This document shows, piece after piece, positions 55,331 to 64,000 of a DNA stretch of 64,000 bases. The translations under genes and the position numbers were made by a program. Under the pieces are notes generated by a model that worked only from the letters and a program-made list of their open reading frames with translations, searched no databases and was not told where the DNA came from. This DNA comes from Telopea speciosissima. Taxonomy: Eukaryota; Streptophyta; Magnoliopsida; Proteales; Proteaceae. Each line of letters starts with the position of its first letter. Position 1 is the first letter of the stretch. Where the stretch lies: contig NC_057925.1 in assembly GCF_018873765.1 (NCBI RefSeq), forward strand, positions 11,419,568-11,483,567, given 5' to 3'.

Positions 55331-56553
55331 TTTTGCAATATAGAGAGAATGACCAACTAACCATAGATACGTATCTAAAGCTTCTTTTCAATTCTTATAA
55401 ACTTGATTGATTGATTAAAAAAAAATTCACTGTAATAATGGATCGAAGAAAGATTTGCCCAACAACAGCTGCAATAGATACATTGTGGATGGGAAGGCCA
55501 AAGTGACAGTGTGATTTTGACTATCTCTTCGTGAGTCTTATTTTTTTTTTTCCCTTAATTTTTCATGTTGAACACGTAGTGCACATGGTAGTGTCTATGT
55601 GTTGGTTATCATTGTTGTCAACACAGTGCATGTGTGTTGTTTTTGTGAACACAGTGCATCTTGTTTTAGTACAGTGATAGTGGCAGTCCATGGTAGTTAC
55701 AAAGGTCAGTCAAGTACAGGCAACACTCTAGATGAGTTGTCAGACATCTAGCAGTGACTAGAAAGTGTTCCTAGCGTTCCTAGCAGCTCTGACTGTATTT
55801 ACAATGGCAGTGACACCAATTACAGGAAACTGTAAAGTTTGGGCCGATTCTAAAGTCATTTAGCTAGTGAAACCCTACCAAGGGAAATTTTGTCATTTTA
55901 GGGTAGTTTGTCCGAATCTCTCCGGGTAGAGGTTCCACTTTGTTAGGTTCAAGGTTGGGAGAGGCTCTCCAATCAAAATCAGGCCTCACACACCACCACA
56001 CACCATTTCAAAATAAAGTATCATCCTCGTAGACTAAGCTAGCTCAAGTATCTCTATTCACAAATTCCTTTAAATTTCCTTAGACTCATAGGTATATATA
56101 CTGCCACTATCACGGCAGAAACAGTGGTTTATGCTTCTCTCCTAAGCATGGATGCAGTTAATTCTTCCGTGTTTAGCGAGTAAATTTGGCATATAATGTT
56201 CTTTATTAATTAGTTTATGTTACAGTGTTACCTATAATCAAAATTTTAGGAATGTGGATGCAAGAATGTTCATCATCACTCAAATCTGGGACCCAACCCA
56301 TGCATACACCTTTGGGATTGTTGGGCGAATATGACAATAATTTGGGAACTTTTTTCAACAACCAGTCCTTTTTTAAGCTATTGATACTTATTCTTTCTCA
56401 CACTAAAAATGATTTGTCTTTAAGCAACACTCCAATGAATGCTTTTCTAGGCAAATATTCCAACAATTCAATAATATGGGAACTTTTAACCTAGACCAGT
56501 CCTTTTTAAGCACTAGAATCTGATTCTTTCTTTGGTACTTACCGTGAAGTCTC

Positions 56554-56561
56554 TATATAAG
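56554..56561 (+). promoter_or_regulatory. TATA box of CML copy 3
   Basis: TATATAAG, 97 bases before ATG 56658. Confidence 0.7.
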
Positions 56562-56657
56562 TCTCTTTGCATGTTCTTCCATTTCCATCACAGCAAAGAG
56601 CAAGAGGCAACAAGAAGCAACAAATACTACTCTCGACGTTCAATCCTAGCTACTCTA

Positions 56658-57158
56658 ATGGCAACAGCTGTTGTTTCCAAGGCCACATTATCCAAATGCT
56701 TCTCCAACAAGAGCTTTGTGCTAAGTGTCCATCGCCTTCAGAATTCCAAAAAACAATCAAGAAATGATGAACTCCAACAAATATTTCGTTACTTGGATAC
56801 TAATGGTAATGGGAAAATTGAAGGATCTGAACTCAGATCCTACCTTGCCTCCAAAAAGGAGTTCATGTCACCTGAGGAGGCTCAAGCTGTGACCAATGAA
56901 CTCGTTGCAGCAGGCGGTGACAGTTTGACGCTCAGCTTTGATGATTTTGCAATGTTGATGGAGCGTCAAGGTGGGGATGATGATCTGAAAAGAGGCTTTC
57001 AGATGTTCGCTGGGAAGACGTCTGGGTCCATTACATCAGAGGATTTGCAGAGGGTATTCAAAATGTCAAACGAAGAGTGCAAGAGCATCATAAAGGCATT
57101 CGACCTCAACGGCGATGGTGTGATTGATTTCCCTGAGTTCCAGCAGATGATGGCTTAA
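56658..57158 (+). CDS. Calmodulin-like calcium sensor (CML), copy 3
   Basis: 166 residues, intronless, start MATAVVSKATLSK as in copy 1. The three differences from copy 1 are Ser for Pro at residue 71 (EFMSPEEA), Thr for Arg at 121, and Val for Ile at 133. EF-hands 1 and 4 are intact; 2 and 3 are degenerate. Flanks (promoter, TATA box, 3' region) are shared with copy 1, so expression is probably similar and the two may be redundant. Longer open sequence upstream begins with a non-ATG codon and overlaps the TATA box, so it is not taken as coding. Confidence 0.9.
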   Translation: MATAVVSKATLSKCFSNKSFVLSVHRLQNSKKQSRNDELQQIFRYLDTNGNGKIEGSELRSYLASKKEFMSPEEAQAVTNELVAAGGDSLTLSFDDFAMLMERQGGDDDLKRGFQMFAGKTSGSITSEDLQRVFKMSNEECKSIIKAFDLNGDGVIDFPEFQQMMA

Positions 57159-58736
57159 TCCGGTAACAGTGTTTGGACCTGTTCTATGTGCGTGTGTGTG
57201 TGGCAAATAAGCAGTTTACTAAAATAAAAATAATGGCCCTTCCCCTGTTTAGTTGTTTTGAAAGATGCAATGCAAGTGGGGGTTAGGCACTAGGACTGTA
57301 AGACCGGTGTGTACCACATAATTAATAATTATGAACAGGTTTGCTATGCACTGAGTATGAAGTTCAAGCTTGGTTATGTTCTTTTTTTTTTTTTTGTGTT
57401 TTAATTTATCGATATATCAAATTTACTGAGCAAGAAAAAGAATAATTACAACCAAAGGACAGCAGCCCTAGAGCATCTCAAGGGTATTCCTGAGACAAGA
57501 AGGGCACCCCTACCGAAGTCACAAATGGTTGTTGGAATTTGGAACATCCAATCCAACCAAGAATAGGAGTGTGGCTCTAACTAATAGCGGCATATTAAGA
57601 ATAGGATTAGTCAATCCCCATGTGATGGATAATCCCCTTATGTAATTGAATCCTTGATTCCGGGTCGATTGGCGCAGACGTGAGTGTGGCTCGGTGGGCT
57701 TTTATCCATCGGACCATCCCTGACAATAGTGACGTGGTGTGACATCATTGGGTGGCTATATTTAGGTATATCAACATTAAATCACAAAATTTACCTCCAT
57801 TGAAAGAAAAAAAAAAAAAAAAAAAAAGGGCACGTTATACGAAAAGTGCCAAAAAAATGTAAAGTAATAAAATTATTTGACAGAAATGTCAATAAGAAAA
57901 TCTTTCTTTTTTTCTTTGCCTTCTAGAAAAAGAAGATTTCAAGAAGAAAAAAAATAAAAAAATACAAGATATAATTTTGTATTTCGAGTTCCGTTTGCTT
58001 TTTTATTTTTCTAATCCACACTCAAATTTGCTTCTCCATCTTTGTCCAACTCATTGTTCCTCCCATAAATTTTTTTTTTTTTAAAAAAAAGTAAAATCCA
58101 AAATCATTGAACAAGATTACACATGCCCGGACGAGTGGGCACCCCTTCTCAAGGGTATTCCTGAGAGAAGAACAAACACGTTTCTAACGGCACCCAGCTT
58201 GTAATTTCTTGTTATCCCTACAGACCTAGACTCCCTCTGGTTGGTTTGGCACTGCTCGCTTGAAAGCATGCCCGATGCTTGGTCAGTAGATCAAGTACTC
58301 ATCATTGCATCGGTGCTTGATATGCACCTTCCACCCCTTCCATCCCCAACCCATGTACTCTCCCCCACATCAAAGGCTGACCCCCTTGGTGCCCATCCCT
58401 TGGCTGCCTAGTAGCGGGTCCCACTGAACCAAAAAAAAAAAATCTTCTTATACTTAAAGGTCGCTATTTGGTTTTGCAATATATAGATAATGATTAAGGG
58501 CCTGCATGATAACACATTTGTTTCTCTATTTCTCTTTATTTTTTTTTTCTTGGGAACAAAAAAATAAGAGAAATCTGTTTCTTAAGACCGGTTCATTTTT
58601 TGGTTCCTGGAAATGAACCGGAACAAAAAAGTTGCTAAGAAATAGGAAAAGAAAAAAGAAACTCCAATTTGTAGCTTCTCTGTCCCAAAAATAATAGGAA
58701 TGATTCAACAATTGTAATTATTGTTGCTAATAGTTT

Positions 58737-60180
58737 TTTTGGATGAATACAAACTGTTAATAAAGAAAGCAAAGAAGATACAACAACTCAAATGGATCAA
58801 GAGGCCAAGCCACAAACAGAAAACAACAAAGCAGCAAAAGGTTTAATAGAGCCTGATCTGAAGACCCCAAGAAGTAGCAATATGATGATTCTTGAAGCAA
58901 TCTAAGTCCGAAGCATTAAGATTGATCTTAGTTCTGACATCAAACTCAATGGCACTCTGAATCTACATATGAGACCGAGAAAAGGAGGTCCGTCTACGTT
59001 GATGATAAATAGTAGCACAAAAAATCATCTTTACAGCCCTATACACATATCGACTTTCCTTTAAACTCTTGTCTAATCCAACTCCACTCTCTGGCAAAGG
59101 AAGAGAGGGGCACATGAGAAGGGCAACACTTGCGAATAACTCCAGCCCAAATAGCCTTGGAATAAGGGCAATTAAAGAACAAAAGATCAATATTCTCCAT
59201 ATCATTCCAACAGAGACAACAATTGGGGATAGAGATGTTCCTGTGGGAAAGGAACTCCTGAGTGGGGAGGGAACTAGTGAGGGCACACCATGTAATGAAG
59301 CTATGTCTGGGGATGTGGTGAGTCAACCAAATCAAGTTCCACCAAGAAACAATGGTTCCTTTAGATCTAATAAGCTCCCACGCCGACGCTGAAGGGAACA
59401 TCTTATTGGTAGAGGGGTTCCATTTAACAATATCACCGTTGCCGGAGGCCTTCTACCAATATGCTGAAGTTGCTCCAAGACAAATTAAAGATCTGAAGAA
59501 ATTAAAGGACTGGGTCTCCAAGACCCATTATAGATGATCGAAGAGACAATAGCGCCGGTCATACTTAATTCTATCTCCAAACACTGAGAGAAGGACTCCA
59601 CATGGGTGCCAATTGTCTAACCAAAGTCTTGTGGACATTCCATCATCAATCTTGAAAATTAACTATGTGATCTTGAACCAAATGTCTCAACTTTAGAATC
59701 TTTTTCCAAACCCAAAAAGCATCAGAACCGCATTGGACTGTCCAAATAGAGTCTTTCTTGAAGTATTTAAAATAAATCCACTGAGTTCATAAACCTTCTC
59801 TCTTTTTAACAATTTTCCAAAGAAGCGTAAGAAGACCCGCTTTATTTACATCTTTCACTCTCTTTAGACCTAGTCCTCCCTCCTTCTTTGGAAGGAAAAC
59901 TGACGTCCAGCTGATGGTGTGAAGGAATTTATTATTGTCACTTCCCTTCCACAACAAGGCACACATGATGGACTCAATCATCCAAATCACATAGCCGGGA
60001 AGGCCATATATTCTAGTCCAATAAAGATATGAAGCCTGCATCATAGCTCGAACAATATCTAAACGGCCTGTGAATGAACGGGCTTTGCTCTTCCACAACT
60101 GAAGCCTTTTCTTGAGCCTATCCAAAATAGGAGAACAATGATGGAGAGAAAGCCTGGAATAAATCAAAGAGAGTTCAAGA
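58737..60180 (-). mobile_element. 5'-truncated LINE in block B (zf-RVT part)
   Basis: Duplicate of 40749-42221. Target repeats at 58719-58736 and 60181-60198. Frame 60191-59787 shows the RT end (HHCSPILDRLKKRLQLWKSK, LPKKEGGLGLKRVKDVNKAG); frame 59401-59039 shows zf-RVT. A short deletion near 59000 (against 41009-41027) removes part of the domain. Confidence 0.88.
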
Positions 60181-60893
60181 TAATGTTGCAAATAGTTTGT
60201 AAATAGAAATGGTTAAACTTTACCATTGCTAAATGCAACTATGACAGTCAGATTCAGAAATTGTCGAGATTAAAGTCATAGTTGAAAAACCGGGTTTTGA
60301 TTTGGCCGAGTTTCCTGAGACGAGTCAAAATTTTGGAAAACTTGGTCAAGAGTCGAGTAAACTATGTTAGGGTAAAAAATGATGAGACTCGGTCATAAGT
60401 TATCAGACTCAGTATTTTTACCCGAGTCATGATAGACTTTGCGATTTTAGTCATTTAAAAAAAAAGCCATAAAGCCGATTCACTTAGAAATTGAGTTGAG
60501 TAAAATAGTAAATTTGTGTTGTAAAACAGTAAAAAACCCTTAACTCCTCGTCTCCCTTCTATTGTTCAATGGAATAAACTCAAAATGCATTGATATGTGA
60601 TTACTTTTTTTTCCATAATTTTTCTATGTTTTTGTAATTTTTATTAATTTATTCATATTTATTGCATAAAAAATAAGAAAAAAAAAAGTGAGTCACCATG
60701 ATTGGGTTTGACAAGGCCGAGTCACCAAGGTTTTTTGAAAGGCGAGTTGAGTCAGAAAACCTGGTTTTCCAACTATGGATTAAACAGCCACAACACATTT
60801 CGAATGCACAAGTGAGGTGCACCGTCCAATGCACTTTAACAGTGCATTGGGCAGTGCAATGCACTTGAGAGGATAACAATGGTTCCTTTAGAA

Positions 60894-60924
<31 letters not shown>

Positions 60925-61070
60925 GATGTTCTCCGCCTGGGAGTGTACGGGGGAGCAGGTTGCGCCGATACACATGGGGTGGGATACAACAGCCATTTCA
61001 GTCATTCGAGCGAGAGGCGGTCATTTTGGTCCCCATGTGTCTTGGCACATCTTGCGTCCCAGTCGAGAGA

Positions 61071-61105
<35 letters not shown>

Positions 61106-61532
61106 ATACCCTAAAAATATTTTGAAAACTTATCAGTGGAACATGCTAAGGTAAAAACAATTTGACTTATATTCTGAGGTGCATGTATGCGAGATTAGGT
61201 GATTTATGATTCTAGTTGGTTCACACAAAAGAACTTAAATGGTTTGAGCTTGAGTGATTCTATATGGATAAATGTCGAATGGTTGAGGACCAAGTCAATT
61301 ATGGGTCAATTTATTGGTCAGTCTAACTCAAGTGTGAGTGGTTCAGCTATAGCAATGTTTATTTTGGACCTTTGATATAGACTATGATTGAATAAATAAA
61401 GGTATAGAGATAATGTCCAGGAAGTTTAAAGACTTATTTGGCCAGGTTTGCATATTACATCAGTAGTGCAAGAATAATAAGATTGATTTTAGTTTAGTTT
61501 AGTGATACAACGTTTTAACCAAGAACCAAGTT

Positions 61533-62178
61533 TTTTTTTTGCTAGAAGATCCTTGTATTAAAGAAAAGGCAAAAGAGTCACAACTCCAAAAACAAGAAGA
61601 AACCGAAAGCAAAACACAAACACAGACTGGACCAGCCAGCCAGCTCCCCTAAATCATAACAAATCTATATCTAGGCAAGCCCATAGCATCACGAGCCAAC
61701 TGATCTACAATATGACTAGGAAAGAGCAAGTTAGTAGAAGACACTCCGTTAATCGCCGCATGCTTTGCCAAATAGTCTGCGATAGTATTTGCTTCCCTAA
61801 AGCAATGCGAGATTTTCCAATTGCAGGAGTCAAGGAAAGGCTTGAGAGCCTGCCATCTTTGGAGCGCAAACCACGGAATGTTTGAGTGTTGAATGGCCAA
61901 CACCAAAGCTGCCGAATCATATTCAATCCAAAGGTCCATGAAGCCACTCTCCCAAGCAATTAAAAGCCCGTCTAACAGAGCCTCAAACTCCGCCACAAAG
62001 TTATTCGAAACCCCCAGGTATCTGCAGTAGGAATGCATGACTTGGGCTTGATGATTTTGAAACACACCCCCCACGCCTGCCCTTCCTGGGTTCCTGATCG
62101 AGCTGCCATCGATGTTGAGCTTGATCCACTGCCTAACCGGCCTGCACCAAAAAAACCTCCAAGACATCATGAGATTTG
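61533..62178 (-). mobile_element. 5'-truncated LINE in block B with open RNase H frame
   Basis: Duplicate of 43561-44205; target repeats at 61517-61532 and 62179-62194 (one mismatch). The minus frame 62242-61649 is open through the whole RNase H domain: LNIDGSSIRNPGRAG (Asp), AEFEALLDGLL (Glu), WIEYDSAAL (Asp), REANTIADYLAKHA (Asp), ending GLPRYRFVMI. It lacks the upstream ORF2, and its start lies in flanking DNA, so expression is unlikely. Confidence 0.9.
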
Positions 62179-62632
62179 AACCAGGAACCAAGTTACCATG
62201 TTGGATATTGTTTATATTGGTCAATAGATTTAGTTTGATCAAAGTTGAATTTTTGGAGTCTGATTTAGTAAATTGGTTAAATTTCTAAACATATTATCTT
62301 GACCAATAATTGATGGGCAGTCAGAGAGAGTGACTCAGATTTCGAGAAAACACCTATTTACTTTGGATCACAAAGGGCAAGTCCTGTATAACCATACTAA
62401 TTCAATTGTGACGATTCTCTGGAGGAATCATGATATTCAAATGATTGTGGGAGAAAGAAGATGACATGCGATCCAAGTATCTGCAACTGTTTAGAGATCT
62501 TGATATGTAAATTTCGAGGACAAAATTTCTTTAAGGGGGATGGACTGTAATATCCCGCATTTATTCAGCGATCCAGGTAAGTTTAAATTTTGAGGACGAA
62601 ATTTTGTTAAGGGGTGGAGAATTGTAATACCC

Positions 62633-64000
62633 TAATTTTGGACTAGGGGTAATTTGGTCTTTTTACTTAATACAGGATTGACGCAAGTTGAAGTGTAGGA
62701 TCTTGGACTTGCTAGGGTGCACACATGATGGTAAGTAGTGTGTCCTAGTGTAACACCCTTAATTTGAATTATTCCTTACCTAAGTATAGAATTAGGGTTT
62801 TATTTATAACATATATAATTTGATTTGGAAAATAGTTCATAGTTAGTAACCTAGCCTAGTGCTCAAACATTTAATTTAATTTGTTAGAGGTCTAAAGTTC
62901 TATTCTTTAGAAGTGCAATTAAACATTTTATTTCTTATAATTTTATAGGGCTTAAAAAGGGACTTCCACGATTTCTAGCCTGGGAGGTCTTTGAATTTTG
63001 TAAGAATTTAATTAGGGAAAGTATTATGGATTGATAAGGAAAGGTGAGGTGGCAATTTCCAATTGGCTGAAAAACTCAATCTTAGAAAAAGAAAGTCTTC
63101 ATAAAATAAAATCTCAACAAAAAAGGAATTTAGCTAAAATTAAACTACCTAATCTAAAATTTTAATTTAAAAAATCTTAAGTCAAGATTCCTTTTAAAAT
63201 ATTTTCATTAGAGGAAAAGTAAAGAGATCTAGTTAGAGACTAAATAGAATTCTTCTCATCTGTTTCTTTTTTGTTAGGATTAAATCCCAATAACCAAATC
63301 TCAAACCCCATTCCCTTTATCATAAATTTGAGAGAGAAAGAGAGAGCAAGAGAGGAAAATTCGTGGACTATAGAGAGGAAGAGAAGAAGAAGAAGAGAAG
63401 AAGAAGAAGAAGAAGAAGGAAGGAGAAGAAGAAGGAGAAGAAAAAGAAGGAAAGAGAAGAAGGAGATTCAGATTATATAGAATCAGCCATTTGACGTCCA
63501 ATTTCGACCCTTTTGGGGCCAAATTGAGAAAATCTTATTTCACAATAAAACGTAGCCTCATCTCTTATTTTAGAAACCCAACTTGAATCAGTCCAAACGA
63601 ATATTTAAGAAGAGAGATATCGCTGATTTATTGAAGGTAGGTCATTCTGTCAAAAAATCTGTGTTTCCCAAATCCGAGTTTAAGCAATACCTTGAAATTG
63701 ATTTCATCATTACCTTACTCATGGGACTCCATTAAAGGGATTCTGAACTAGGAAAATGTAGATCAACATCATTGAAGCATTGATTTGAGGTCACCTATAG
63801 AAACCCTAGTCGCTTCACACAATGTGAGTAGATCTTCAACCATTATACTTGATATTTTCCTTACATATAAAATTTATTTTGATACATTGTTTTAAATCTG
63901 AAATTTAGTTTTAGATTGAGATTTATCATGCCAAAAACATATTTCATTCATGCTTTTACTCAATTAAATTGTTCACACATGATTGCTTGCAAGGAATGAT
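62633..64000 (+). mobile_element. Ty3/gypsy 3' LTR in block B, cut by window end
   Basis: Starts TGTAATACCC after TTAAGGGGTGGAGAAT, the counterpart of 44650. Contains a GAA microsatellite at about 63375-63465. Continues outside the window. Confidence 0.75.

Larger units (their letters stand above)
52604..64000. repeat. Large duplicated block B (continues past the window)
   Basis: Counterpart of 33286-46004 in the same order and orientation. It contains the small LTR element 53017-54670, a MULE remnant, CML copy 3, two LINE fragments and the start of a gypsy LTR. It is cut by the window end. Confidence 0.93.

Overview
This window is nuclear DNA from a flowering plant, probably a woody non-grass species. 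It is AT-rich and gene-poor. The genes that can be recognised are plant-type: type I (AGL62-like) MADS-box genes and small CML-type calmodulin-like genes. Nearly everything else is plant retrotransposon or DNA-transposon sequence. The species cannot be named from the sequence. No tRNA, rRNA or CRISPR was seen, and I found no convincing new enzymatic or defence system. The interest lies in the layered history of insertion and duplication.

Layout. 1-2240: decayed retroelement-like DNA. 2242-13091: MADS-box copy 1, cut between codons 49 and 50 by a 9.2 kb Ty1/copia element (3433-12665, 5-bp target duplication AGATA); it also carries a +1 frameshift and a 105-bp in-frame deletion. 13503-15713: a small minus-strand copia relic with gag and flanking repeats that carry TATCACATGTGATA palindromes. 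15999-22365: a fold-back (MITE-like) element split by a nearly full-length minus-strand L1-type LINE (16450-22294, 12-bp target duplication). 22617-23262: possible hAT-like remnants. 23288-24383: MADS-box copy 2, the only MADS copy with an open frame. About 24417-30060: a broken Ty3/gypsy Tat-type element. Its LTR holds a copia solo LTR (24560-27742, duplication CTTTG), which itself holds a third, terminal-inverted-repeat element. 29965-31780: the upstream region of a third MADS copy, whose gene body has been replaced by a copia 3' end (31781 to about 33285).

33286-46004 (block A) and 52604-64000 (block B) are two copies of one large duplicated segment. Block B continues past the window. Each block carries one intact CML gene (38203-38703 and 56658-57158; 3 of 166 residues differ), the same two 5'-truncated LINEs and the start of a long Ty3/gypsy LTR. 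Insertions found in only one block (LINE fragments at 37256 and 39058 in A, a 1.65 kb small LTR element at 53017 in B) can be read against the matching site in the other block, so their order is clear. Between the blocks lie an older CML pseudogene (49096-49610), a 3'-UTR-only relic of a fourth CML, and a copia LTR.

Working together: the three likely functional genes are MADS copy 2 (a nuclear transcription factor, by family expressed in female gametophyte or endosperm) and the two CML genes (calcium sensors). They are not an operon or pathway. They share the window because local duplication and repeat insertion built it.
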